From Streptomyces asoensis (GTDB taxonomy: Bacteria; Actinomycetota; Actinomycetes; Streptomycetales; Streptomycetaceae): a stretch of 64,000 nucleotides of DNA. Numbering within the stretch: the stretch's first letter is position 1; each line of letters starts with the position of its first letter. The stretch is taken from the NCBI RefSeq assembly GCF_013085465.1, contig NZ_CP049838.1, forward strand, positions 3,596,001-3,660,000, given 5' to 3'. Positions 35,239 to 43,830 of this stretch are shown here, in pieces. Position numbers and translations under genes: made by a program. A model generated the notes under the pieces. That model saw only the letters and a list, made by a program, of their open reading frames with translations, did no database searches and was not told the origin of the DNA.

Positions 35239-36822
35239 TCACACGGCCTTCCCGTCGCCGGGCAGCAGCCGGCTGTAGATCTGGTCCAGGACCACGGCCT
35301 GGGCCTCCCAGGTCCACTTCTCGAGCAGCCCCGGATCGTCGTAGGCGGCCCGGTAGCGCTCCGGGTTGGCGAGGACGGCCTTGACGGCGCGTACGTAGTC
35401 GTCGACGTCCTTCGCCTTGAAGATCTCGCCCTGGCCGGTCTTCTCGACCATCTCGGCCATGGTGCGGATGTCGCTGACCACCAGCGGCAGCCGGGCCTGG
35501 GAGTACTCGAAGAACTTGTTGCTCAGGGCCAGTTCGTGGTTGGGCAGGTGGTGCAGCGGGCTGACCGCCGCGTTCGCCGTGGACAGGAACTCGGGCACCT
35601 GCCAGTGCGGCACGAAGGGCAGGATGTGGGCACGGTCGCCCACGCCCAGCTCCTCGATCAGTTCGATGATCTTCTTCGTGGCGGGGAAGTGCTTGCCCGA
35701 CGGCGGCAGGGAGACCAGCGCGACGTGCACGTCCGGCATCCGGGTCAGACCCTCGATGATGGTCTCGACGCCACGCACCGGGTTGATACCACCGCAGTAA
35801 GCCAGCAGCGGAGTGTCCTCGTCGACGCCGCACAGCTCCCGCAGGTCGGGGACCGGGTCCACGTCGGCCACCTCGTCGGGGGCCGGCTTCATCACCGGGG
35901 CGTTCAGGACGACGTAGGGCGTCTCCTTGAGCTTGTGGCCCTTGACCAGCAGCTCGGCGAGCGAGGGCGAGACGGTGATCGCCGCGTCGGCGAAGACCGC
36001 GTGCTCCTTCTCCCAGGCCACGTGGCCGGGGATCCAGCGGTCGTGGTGGGAGTGCAGACCGGGCACGAACTCGTGCGCGTCCCAGACCAGCTTGACCGGG
36101 TGTCCCGCGGCCCGCAGCCGGACGGCGGACCGGGCGGCCACGCCCAGCATGCGGAAGTCGTGCGCGTGGATCAGGTCGGGCTTGAGCTCGTCGATGTGCG
36201 GGCCGAAGGCCAGCTCGAAGTCCCACAGGTACGGCAGCAGCCGACGCCAGGCACGCCGGCCCATGGTGAGCTGCCAGAACTTGATCTGGAGCTTGTCCAG
36301 CGGCGTGTCGAACGTGGACCGCTTCCGCTTGGCGCGGTGCGTCAGGCGGGAACGCAGCGACACCCACTTGCTCGTCATCTTCGCGGCGGCCTTGGGTACG
36401 ACCAGCCGGACAGCCGCACCACTGGCGCTCGGACGGCCGGGGCCGACGGCCTTGGCCGCCGCGGCACGGAACCGGAGGTCCGCGCGCCAGGCCTTCACCT
36501 GCTGCTTGCGGTACTTGGCGATCTGGGGCGAGCGGTATGCGAGCGGGCTGCGCCAGCGCAGCCCGTGCCTGTCCTGCCTGCTGGGGCCGAGCGGGCTCGG
36601 CTTGGGCACCAGACGGACCTCGGCGTCACCGATGTTCCAGGTCTGGATCTCGGGAGCGGGTGAAATTCCGAAAAGAACGACCTCCCACCCGGCTTCGGCG
36701 GCAGATCGAGCCGACTTCTGGACACGCGAGTCATTTCGGACACCGTTGTCGACCAGCATCACAATTCGGCCTCGGGAGGCCGCTCGGGGCCTTCTCTGCC
36801 CGTCGGTGCTGTCGAGCTCCAT
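35239..36822 (-). CDS. Family 4 glycosyltransferase
   Basis: 527 residues with GT-B architecture: N-terminal domain with IVMLVDNGVRNDSRVQKSA and DLIHAHDFRMLG, then donor-binding domain with LAYCGGINPVRGVETII, FVPHWQVPEFLSTAN and NKFFEYSQARLPLVVSD, which is the E-x7-E nucleotide-sugar region. The segment WDAHEFVPG is typical of GT4 enzymes of surface polysaccharide synthesis. The ATG at 36822 has AGGAAAGG upstream; an open frame reaching 37119 adds unconserved residues. It is transcribed divergently from the wecB-like gene and probably takes part in the same polymer pathway. Donor sugar unknown. Confidence 0.88.
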   Translation of the reverse strand: MELDSTDGQRRPRAASRGRIVMLVDNGVRNDSRVQKSARSAAEAGWEVVLFGISPAPEIQTWNIGDAEVRLVPKPSPLGPSRQDRHGLRWRSPLAYRSPQIAKYRKQQVKAWRADLRFRAAAAKAVGPGRPSASGAAVRLVVPKAAAKMTSKWVSLRSRLTHRAKRKRSTFDTPLDKLQIKFWQLTMGRRAWRRLLPYLWDFELAFGPHIDELKPDLIHAHDFRMLGVAARSAVRLRAAGHPVKLVWDAHEFVPGLHSHHDRWIPGHVAWEKEHAVFADAAITVSPSLAELLVKGHKLKETPYVVLNAPVMKPAPDEVADVDPVPDLRELCGVDEDTPLLAYCGGINPVRGVETIIEGLTRMPDVHVALVSLPPSGKHFPATKKIIELIEELGVGDRAHILPFVPHWQVPEFLSTANAAVSPLHHLPNHELALSNKFFEYSQARLPLVVSDIRTMAEMVEKTGQGEIFKAKDVDDYVRAVKAVLANPERYRAAYDDPGLLEKWTWEAQAVVLDQIYSRLLPGDGKAV

Positions 36823-37145
36823 GTATGTGTGCCTTTCCTGAATCTGAAGCTTCTGGCACGTTGCAGGAGCCCGCAAGGATGTTCGGGCTCGCACACCAGT
36901 TTCCGTCCAAAAGCGGGCGTCTCGTGCAGTGCACTGGGGCGCTGACGGCACGGCTGCATAACCCGATAACCCGGCCCACCGAAGCATACCGTCCGCCAAG
37001 AGCCTCCCAACGGCACGGGCCGCGCCGTTGCAGGGCCGTTGCCTGGCTGTCGCCGGGCCGTCGCCGGGCCGCGACGTCGGTGGCCGACGCGCCCGTATGA
37101 TCTGGGTTCGGCCGTCCATACGTTTATTCGGTAGGAGCAGCGCAC
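36823..37145. promoter_or_regulatory. Divergent intergenic region between GT4 and epimerase genes
   Basis: 323 bases without a gene. The right half has short imperfect repeats of gccgggcc/gccgttgc type (about 37018-37075). TATGAT at 37096-37101 is a good -10 match for the plus-strand operon, but the -35 position (gacgtc) is poor. GGTAGGAG near 37130 is the ribosome binding site of the next gene. Confidence 0.35.
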
Positions 37146-38222
37146 GTGAAGGTCATCAGTGTCGTGGGCGCACGCCCCCAGTTGGTCAAGCTCGCACCCA
37201 TCGCGGCGGCTTTCTCCGACACCCCCCACGAGCACGTCATCGTGCACACCGGCCAGCACTACGACGCGGATCTCTCCGATGTCTTCTTCTCCGGACTGGG
37301 CATCCCGGACCCCGACGTGCACCTCGGTGTCGGCTCCGGCGGCCACGGCGAGCAGACCGGCGCGGTCCTCGCCGCCATGGACAAGGTGCTGGAGTCGGAG
37401 AAGCCCGACTGGGTGCTGGTGTACGGCGACACGAACTCGACCGTCGCCGGCGCGCTCTCCGCGGTGAAGCTGCACTACCGCGTCGCCCACCTCGAGGCCG
37501 GTCTGCGTTCCTTCAACCGGCGGATGCCCGAGGAGCACAACCGCGTCCTCACCGACCACGCCGCCGACCTGCTGCTCGCGCCGACCGAGGAGGCCATGCG
37601 CCACCTCGGGAACGAGGGCCTGGCACACCGCTCGACGCTCGTCGGCGATGTGATGGTCGATGTGTGCCTGCGCATCCGCGACGCCGTGCTCGCCGGCGAG
37701 CACCCCCGCCCGTCGCTGCCCGAGGGCATCGACGCCGACGCCCCCTACCTGGTGTCGACGCTGCACCGCCCGGACAACACCGACGACCCCGAGCGGCTCG
37801 CCGCCATCATCGGCTCGCTGGCCGCCCTGCCCGTTCCGGTGGCGCTGCTGGCCCACCCGCGCCTCGTGGCCCGTGCCGAGCAGCACGGCATCGACCTGAA
37901 CCAGGGCGCGGTGCGTGTCGGCCGTCCCCTTCCTTACGCCGGCCTCGTGGGCGCCGTTCTCGGCTCCGCGGGTGTGGTCACCGATTCGGGTGGTCTTCAG
38001 AAGGAAGCCTTCCTGCTGGGCCGCGCCTGCACCACGGTGCGCCCGGAGACCGAGTGGGTCGAGACCCTTGAGGACGGCTGGAACCACCTCGTGCCGGACC
38101 CGCACGAGACCCCCGACTTCACCGAACTCGCCGTCCGCCCGGCGCCCGAGACTCCGCGCGGTACGCCGTACGGTGACGGGAACGCCGCCGTGCGCGCGGT
38201 CCAGGCCATCGTCGAGGCCTGA
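37146..38222 (+). CDS. wecB: UDP-HexNAc 2-epimerase, non-hydrolysing (WecB/WbpI type)
   Basis: 358 residues from a GTG at 37146. Family motifs are all present: VGARPQLVKLAPI, HTGQHYD, VYGDTNST, HLEAGLRSFN, PEEHNRVLTDH and TDSGGLQKEAF. The enzyme inverts C2 of UDP-GlcNAc-type sugars. With the rest of the pathway in this window it most likely works as WbpI, turning UDP-GlcNAc3NAcA into UDP-ManNAc3NAcA; plain UDP-GlcNAc/UDP-ManNAc conversion is the alternative and cannot be excluded by sequence reading. First gene of a plus-strand operon with two glycosyltransferases and an acyltransferase. Confidence 0.92.
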   Translation: MKVISVVGARPQLVKLAPIAAAFSDTPHEHVIVHTGQHYDADLSDVFFSGLGIPDPDVHLGVGSGGHGEQTGAVLAAMDKVLESEKPDWVLVYGDTNSTVAGALSAVKLHYRVAHLEAGLRSFNRRMPEEHNRVLTDHAADLLLAPTEEAMRHLGNEGLAHRSTLVGDVMVDVCLRIRDAVLAGEHPRPSLPEGIDADAPYLVSTLHRPDNTDDPERLAAIIGSLAALPVPVALLAHPRLVARAEQHGIDLNQGAVRVGRPLPYAGLVGAVLGSAGVVTDSGGLQKEAFLLGRACTTVRPETEWVETLEDGWNHLVPDPHETPDFTELAVRPAPETPRGTPYGDGNAAVRAVQAIVEA

Positions 38223-38270
38223 TCCGACCGCCGTTCTCGTCACCGTTCCATCAGTCTCTCGGAGCACCCC

Positions 38271-39656
38271 TTGCGAAACGTGATCAAGCGCCCCAGGACG
38301 ACGGGCCCACGACCCGACGGAGTCCGTCCGCACATGATCTACCTGGCCATCGGCTTCCCGCCGGCGGCCAAGAGCTGTGCGTACCGGATGCGTGAGACGG
38401 CGAACAAGTTCGTCGAACTCGGCTGGGACGTGACCGTGCTCACCATCGCGGAGGAGTCCTGGGAGCGTGAGTACGGTCTCGACCACACGCTCTCCGACCC
38501 GGTGGACCCCCGGGTGCGCATCGTCGAACTCCCGCTGGCCCGCGAGGACCTGGAGACCGACATCCGGCTGTTCACCGAGGACCGGGCACTGAACCCGATC
38601 CGCTGGATGCAGCGGGAGCGGGACCGGCACCTGGAGCACTTCCCCGAGCCGGTGTTCGGCGGCTGGCGGTCGGCCCTGGAGCAGGGCGTCGTCGACATCC
38701 ACCGCGAGTTCCCGGCCGACCTGCTGCTGGCGAGCTGCGCGCCCTACGTCAACCTGGCCGCCGCCTGGAAGCTGTGGGAGACCCACAAGGTCCCCTACGC
38801 GATCGACTTCCGTGACGGCTGGTCGGTCGACGTCATCGGCGGCGGCGAGGCGTTCACCCGTGACTCCGAGGCGAGTGAATGGGAGGAGCGGGTTCTGTCG
38901 GACGCCGTCGCGATCTGGTGCGTCAACGATCCGATCGCGGACTTCTACCGCGAGCGCTACCCCCGGCTCGCCGAGCGGGTGCACGTCGTACGCAACGGGT
39001 TCGACCCGGACAGCGTCCCGGAGGTGCACGGCCAGCCGGACCCGGAGAAGGGTCTGACCTTCGGTTACCTGGGTTCGGTGAACTTCAAGCCGGCATTCCT
39101 GGCCACCGTCCTGGACGGCTGGCGGGCGGCCCGGGAGCGCGACCCGCTGGTCGCCCGATCCCGGTTCGAGATCCGCGGGCACATCGGCGCGGGCGCCAGC
39201 CGCGAGGCCAACGCCCACATGACGCTCATCCGGCAGGCCGAGTCCGACGGTGTGCTCTTCGGCGGCCCCGTGCCCAAGGCGGAGGTCGGACCGACCTACG
39301 GCCGCTGGGACGCGCTGGTCCTGATGCTCGTCGGCGGCCGCTTCGTCACCTCGGGGAAGGTGTACGAGTTCATGGCCTCCGGGCTGCCGGTGGTCTCCGC
39401 CCACGAGGTGGACCACGACGCCTCCGCGGTTCTGGCCGGCCACCCGCTGTGGACCGGGGCGTGCGGCCTCGACGCGGAGGGCATCGCGGACTCGTTCGTC
39501 AAGGCGGCCCGGATGGCCGTGGAGACGACTCCCGAACAGCGTGCCGACGCGCGCGCACACGCCGCCCGGTTCACGCGAGGCCTGCTGATGGCCCCCGCGG
39601 CCGAGCAGCTGAGCGAGGCCGTCCGCCCGGCGCTCGCGGGGAGCCCGCAGGCATGA
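38271..39656 (+). CDS. Glycosyltransferase (GT4-like)
   Basis: 461 residues from a TTG at 38271 with GGAG eight bases upstream (GTG at 38280 is an alternative). N-terminal domain: MIYLAIGFPPAAKSCAYRM and GWDVTVLTIAEESW; donor domain: RVHVVRNGFDPDSV, TFGYLGSVN and SGKVYEFMASGLPVVSAHE, the usual E-containing C-terminal motif of GT4 enzymes. PYAIDFRDGWS is the family's acceptor-side signature. It overlaps the next gene by four bases (ATGA), so the two are translationally coupled. It probably assembles the acidic wall polymer; specificity unknown. Confidence 0.85.
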   Translation: MRNVIKRPRTTGPRPDGVRPHMIYLAIGFPPAAKSCAYRMRETANKFVELGWDVTVLTIAEESWEREYGLDHTLSDPVDPRVRIVELPLAREDLETDIRLFTEDRALNPIRWMQRERDRHLEHFPEPVFGGWRSALEQGVVDIHREFPADLLLASCAPYVNLAAAWKLWETHKVPYAIDFRDGWSVDVIGGGEAFTRDSEASEWEERVLSDAVAIWCVNDPIADFYRERYPRLAERVHVVRNGFDPDSVPEVHGQPDPEKGLTFGYLGSVNFKPAFLATVLDGWRAARERDPLVARSRFEIRGHIGAGASREANAHMTLIRQAESDGVLFGGPVPKAEVGPTYGRWDALVLMLVGGRFVTSGKVYEFMASGLPVVSAHEVDHDASAVLAGHPLWTGACGLDAEGIADSFVKAARMAVETTPEQRADARAHAARFTRGLLMAPAAEQLSEAVRPALAGSPQA

Positions 39657-41317
39657 CGAACGGCAAACGGGGGGTTCTGCGACTACCCGGAGCGGTGGCC
39701 CGCAGCGCCCTGCATCCAAGGGTGCTGCGGACCGGAGCGGGCGCGCGGGCCTGGCGGATCGTGGTGTCGGCTCCGGGTCTGTCCGACTCGCTGCGCTTCC
39801 GTATCGCCCAGCGCGTACGGGACAGCCTGGACAAGGCCAACCGGCCCGAGGGCGCGGTCCTCACACTGAGTTCGGCCGCCCGCCGCACGAGCAGCGCGCG
39901 GCACCGGGCCGACCTGCTCGGCGACGCCGCCCGTCTCGAGCTGGCACGCGGACGGTCCCCACGCGCTCTGACCGCCGCCCTCACCACCGAACTCTCCTAC
40001 GCGGACGCCCAGTTGGCCGCAGGCGAGGCAACTGTGGCCGCCGCTTCCGTGATCCGGGCACTACGGCTCGCGTTCCACCGGGTGCTGCACTTCGACCGGA
40101 CCACCTCCCCCCTCGCCCAGGACCCCGGCGCCTACCTGACGCCGGTGCACGCCAGCACGGCCGTCCGGGCACTCGCCGAGGGAGCCGGCCGGTCCGCCGA
40201 GCCGGCCGACCCGCCGGCCGATCGGCCGCTGCGCCTGCTGTTCGTCACCCGGGGCAACGCGAACTTCCTCCGCCAGATCCATGACCATTACCTGGCCCAC
40301 CCCAAGGTGGAGGTGCGGTCCCTGGACCTGGCGGACGAGCCGGCGCTCGACGAGCTGGCCAACTCCCTCACCCGGATGGCCGCCCACCGCCTCGGTGACG
40401 ACTCCGAGTTCGGCCGGCAGGCCGAGGAACTCCTGCGTCCCCACCTGGACTGGGCGGACACCGTCTTCGTCGACTGGTGTGTCGGACCGGCCGCGCTGCT
40501 GACCTCGGTGGATCCCGGCACCACACGGATCGTCGTGCGGCTGCACAGCGCCGAGACCTTCAGCCTCTGGCCGTTCCTGGTCGACTTCTCCCGCGTCGAC
40601 GACCTGGTGTTCGTCGGCGCCCATCTGCGGGATCTGACGGTCGCGGTGGTGCCCCAGCTGGCGCCCACGGGGCAGCAGCGAGTACCCCGGCTGCACGTCA
40701 TCGCCAACGCCATGGACCTGGCGGGCCAGGTGCGCCACAAGGCCGACGACGCCCGCTTCACCCTCGGGGTGACGGGAATCTCGTCGGTGGCCAAGGATCC
40801 CCGCTGGGCGATCGAGGTCCTGCGGATTCTGCGCGCCGAGGATTCGCGGTACCGGCTTCTGCTGATCGGTGAGGACGTCGACGCGAAGCTCAGTGCCGCG
40901 GCGCGCGCCTACGCCCGGCTCTACCGGGGCGACCTGGCGGAGCTGGAGCCCTCGGGTGCCGTCCGCAGGCTGGGTCAGCTGGACGACATCCCCGCCGCAC
41001 TGACCGACGTCGGTGTCATTCTCAGCTCCTCGGTGCGGGAGAGCTTCCACTGCGGGTTCGTCGAGGGCGCCGCGAGCGGGGCCGTGCCGGTGGGCCGCGA
41101 CTGGCCGTTCTTCGCGGGCAAGGCCAACGGCGCCCGCACGCTGTTCCCCGCCGACTGGGTCGTCGCCTCGCCGGAGGAGGCCGCCGAGCGGATCCTCAAG
41201 GTCACCGCGACACCCGAGAGCTGGCGCAAGGCCGGAGAGGCGGCGTCCGCGCATGCGATGGCAGCATGGGACTGGACGGTCGTCCGTGAGGAGTTCGACC
41301 GCCTTCTGCTTCCCTGA
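39653..41317 (+). CDS. Glycosyltransferase, paralogue of the one at 32977
   Basis: 554 residues starting at the ATG that overlaps the previous stop. A helical N-terminal part (GAVARSALHPRVLRTGAGAR, SDSLRFRIAQRVRDS) precedes a catalytic region with RPLRLLFVTRGNANFLRQI, HLDWADTVFVDWCVGPA, SSSVRESFHCGFVEG and RDWPFFAG, each matched in the 713-residue enzyme at 32977-35118. It lacks that protein's extra N-terminal domain of about 165 residues. Two such paralogues in one cluster suggest two related linkages or repeated-unit positions in the polymer. Confidence 0.83.
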   Translation: MTNGKRGVLRLPGAVARSALHPRVLRTGAGARAWRIVVSAPGLSDSLRFRIAQRVRDSLDKANRPEGAVLTLSSAARRTSSARHRADLLGDAARLELARGRSPRALTAALTTELSYADAQLAAGEATVAAASVIRALRLAFHRVLHFDRTTSPLAQDPGAYLTPVHASTAVRALAEGAGRSAEPADPPADRPLRLLFVTRGNANFLRQIHDHYLAHPKVEVRSLDLADEPALDELANSLTRMAAHRLGDDSEFGRQAEELLRPHLDWADTVFVDWCVGPAALLTSVDPGTTRIVVRLHSAETFSLWPFLVDFSRVDDLVFVGAHLRDLTVAVVPQLAPTGQQRVPRLHVIANAMDLAGQVRHKADDARFTLGVTGISSVAKDPRWAIEVLRILRAEDSRYRLLLIGEDVDAKLSAAARAYARLYRGDLAELEPSGAVRRLGQLDDIPAALTDVGVILSSSVRESFHCGFVEGAASGAVPVGRDWPFFAGKANGARTLFPADWVVASPEEAAERILKVTATPESWRKAGEAASAHAMAAWDWTVVREEFDRLLLP

Positions 41318-41329
41318 CAAGGACCTCCA

Positions 41330-42460
41330 TTGACCTCCATACCCGGGCCCGGTCGCGACCGGCTTCCGTCGCTGACCGGGCTCCGCTTCTGGGCGGCTCT
41401 GCTCGTCGTTCTGTACCACCTGTCCCGCCAGGTCGGCACCGTCCCGTACCTCAGCGAGACGGTCTGGTACGGCCGTAGTGGTGTGACGTTCTTCTTCGTC
41501 CTGTCGGGCGTCGTCCTCGCCTGGACGTACGACGGCGTCCGGATCCCCACCAAGGTCTTCCTGTGGCGGCGCTTCGCCCGCATCTGGCCACTGCTGGCCG
41601 TCAGCGTCGGGCTGTCCGTCGCCGTATGGGCCGTCATGGGCCATGCCGTACGGCTCGATGCGGTGGCCGCGACGCTGCTGGTGGTGCACGCCTGGTTCCC
41701 GCAGCCGGTGATGTTCACCGGGGGCAACCCGGCAGCCTGGTCACTCAGTGACGAGGCCTTCTTCTATCTGATCTTCCCCGCGCTGCTGGCTCTGCTCGCG
41801 GGCCGCCGCGCCCGGGTCTGGGTCTGGACGGCCGTCGCCGTCACCTGTGTCGCCCTCGTGCTGTGGCCCGCCCTGTCGGGCCTCTCGCCCACCACCCGCA
41901 GCTGGGCGCTGGACTACCTGCCGCTGACCCGCGCCCTACAGTTCGTGCTGGGTGTGGTCGCCGGTCTGGCGCTCAAGCGCGGCTGGCGGCCCCCCGTGCC
42001 CCTGTGGGCGGCCGTGGGACTCGTCGTCGGCTGGCACCTGGCCCTGATCCCGTGGTCGCACGCCGTCCCGGACGCCCTCTGGTACAGCCCCTACACCGCC
42101 TCGCAGTGGCTCTCGGCCCCGATCTTCGCGGCCCTGATCTGCGCGGCCGCCCGTGCCGACCTGGACGGCAGGCGCACCGGGCTCGGCGGGACCTGGATGA
42201 TCAGGCTGGGACACTGGTCGTTCGCCTGGTACCTCATCCACGAGATCGTGATCCGCGCGGCCGTCTTCCACTGGGGCAAGCCCGCCCCGGGTGCCGAAAC
42301 GCTTCTGTTCTGGGCGGGTGTGCTGGTCGTCAGCCTGGCTGCCGCGGGCACGGCCTACCACTGGGTGGAGCACCCGGCCGAACGGTGGCTGCGCCGCGCC
42401 GGACCGTCCGTGCAGCACTCCGGCCGACCCGACCCCCGGCCGACCGTGGGCGCACAGTAG
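41330..42460 (+). CDS. Membrane acyltransferase (acyltransferase 3 family)
   Basis: 376 residues from a TTG at 41330 with AAGGA just upstream. The opening LPSLTGLRFWAALLVVLYH carries the family's catalytic-histidine segment, and about ten hydrophobic segments follow. The motif FFFVLSGVVLAW is characteristic. These integral-membrane enzymes O-acylate (commonly O-acetylate) surface polysaccharides or lipid-linked sugars. It is last in the wecB-like operon and is followed by a strong convergent terminator. Substrate inferred to be the locus polymer. Confidence 0.9.
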   Translation: MTSIPGPGRDRLPSLTGLRFWAALLVVLYHLSRQVGTVPYLSETVWYGRSGVTFFFVLSGVVLAWTYDGVRIPTKVFLWRRFARIWPLLAVSVGLSVAVWAVMGHAVRLDAVAATLLVVHAWFPQPVMFTGGNPAAWSLSDEAFFYLIFPALLALLAGRRARVWVWTAVAVTCVALVLWPALSGLSPTTRSWALDYLPLTRALQFVLGVVAGLALKRGWRPPVPLWAAVGLVVGWHLALIPWSHAVPDALWYSPYTASQWLSAPIFAALICAAARADLDGRRTGLGGTWMIRLGHWSFAWYLIHEIVIRAAVFHWGKPAPGAETLLFWAGVLVVSLAAAGTAYHWVEHPAERWLRRAGPSVQHSGRPDPRPTVGAQ

Positions 42461-42473
42461 TCGACGCGGAAGA

Positions 42474-42519
42474 ACGGCTCGGGCCCTTCCTCGTCCGTAC
42501 GAGGAAGGGCCCGAGCCGT
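42474..42519. terminator. Bidirectional terminator, 21-bp perfect stem
   Basis: Arms acggctcgggcccttcctcgt region (42474-42494) and its complement (42499-42519) with a 4-base loop, between the convergent acyltransferase and dehydrogenase genes. Confidence 0.88.
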
Positions 42520-42537
42520 CTGTTACGCGGGTGTCGC

Positions 42538-43821
42538 TCAGCCGCCGATGACGACGCGGCGGACGCCCTTCCAGGCCTCCGGGTCCGTCGTACGGCGACC
42601 GTCGACCAGGACGGTGACGTCCGGCAGGTCGGCCGGGGTCAGCGTGCGGTACTCGGCGTGGTCGGCCTGGAGGATCGCCGCGGTGACCTTCTCGCCCGCG
42701 TGCGGGGTGAGACCGTGGGCGGCGAGCTCCTCGTCCGTGTACATCGGGTCCGAGACGAACGGCACCGCGCCCCGCGCCTTGAGGGCCTCGACGGTCGGGA
42801 AGACGCCGGAGAAGGCGGTCTCCTTCACGCCACCGCGGTAGGCGGCGCCCAGCACCAGCACGTTCACACCGGTCAGGTCGCCATAGGCGGCGGCCAGCAG
42901 GTCGACGGCGTACTCGGGCATCGCGGCGTTCGCCTCACGGGCGGAGCGCACTACGGTCGCGGCCGGGTCGTTCCACAGGTACATCCGCGGGTAGATCGGG
43001 ATGCAGTGACCGCCGACGGCGATGCCCGGCTGGTGGATGTGGCTGTAGGGCTGCGAGTTGCAGGCCTCGATGACCTTCTTGACGTCGATGCCGTTGCTGT
43101 CGGCGAAGCGCGCGAACTGGTTCGCCAGGCCGATGTTGACGTCCCGGTAGGTCGTCTCGGCGAGCTTGGCCAGCTCGGAGGCCTCGGCGGTGCCCAGGTC
43201 CCACACGCCGTTCGGCTGGGGCAGGTCGTCGCGGACGTCGAAGTCGAGGACCGCCTCGTAGAACTCGACTCCACGGGCGGCGGACGCCTCGTCGACGCCG
43301 CCGACCAGCTTGGGGTAGCGGCGCAGGTCGGAGAAGACGCGGCCGGTGAGGACGCGCTCCGGGGAGAACACCAGGTGGAAGTCCTCGCCCGCGGTCAGAC
43401 CCGAGCCCTCGGCCAGCATCGGCGCCCAGCGGGTGCGGGTGGTGCCGACCGGCAGCGTGGTCTCGTAGCTGACGAGCGTGCCGGGCTTGAGGCCCTGGGC
43501 GATCGCCTTCGTCGCGGAGTCCATCCAGCCGAAGTCCGGGGTGCCCTCGGCGTCCACGAACAGCGGGACGACCACGACCACGGCCTCGGACTCGGCGACG
43601 GCGGACGCGGTGTCCGTGGTCGCGCTCAGCAGCCCGGCGTCGACGGCCTGCTTCAGCTTGACGTCGAGGTCGTGCTCGCCGGGGAACGGCTCGATGCCGG
43701 CGTTGACCAGCTCGACGACCTTCTCGTTGACGTCCGCGCCGATGACCCGGTGGCCCTTGGAGGCGAACTGCACGGCCAGCGGGAGGCCAATCTTGCCGAG
43801 TGCTACTACACAGATGTTCAT
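42538..43821 (-). CDS. UDP-GlcNAc 6-dehydrogenase type (WbpA/WecC family)
   Basis: 427 residues. NAD-binding motif VVALGKIGLPLAVQFA at the N-terminus; SYETTLPVGTTR and the catalytic-cysteine motif GGHCIPIYP are intact, so the four-electron oxidation of C6 to a carboxylate should occur. The enzyme family oxidises UDP-HexNAc or UDP-glucose. Next to aminotransferase and 3-dehydrogenase genes of the WbpB/WbpE type it is best read as WbpA, making UDP-GlcNAcA, the first step towards UDP-ManNAc3NAcA. The GT2 gene ends nine bases upstream of its ATG, so it is in the same transcript. Confidence 0.88.
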   Translation of the reverse strand: MNICVVALGKIGLPLAVQFASKGHRVIGADVNEKVVELVNAGIEPFPGEHDLDVKLKQAVDAGLLSATTDTASAVAESEAVVVVVPLFVDAEGTPDFGWMDSATKAIAQGLKPGTLVSYETTLPVGTTRTRWAPMLAEGSGLTAGEDFHLVFSPERVLTGRVFSDLRRYPKLVGGVDEASAARGVEFYEAVLDFDVRDDLPQPNGVWDLGTAEASELAKLAETTYRDVNIGLANQFARFADSNGIDVKKVIEACNSQPYSHIHQPGIAVGGHCIPIYPRMYLWNDPAATVVRSAREANAAMPEYAVDLLAAAYGDLTGVNVLVLGAAYRGGVKETAFSGVFPTVEALKARGAVPFVSDPMYTDEELAAHGLTPHAGEKVTAAILQADHAEYRTLTPADLPDVTVLVDGRRTTDPEAWKGVRRVVIGG

Positions 43822-43830
43822 GGAGGGTCG

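Noticed and set aside
36759..39719. A 986-codon minus-strand frame across the GT4/epimerase divergent region
   Set aside because: It covers two well-supported plus-strand genes and the intergenic region, and its residue composition is that of a shadow frame.
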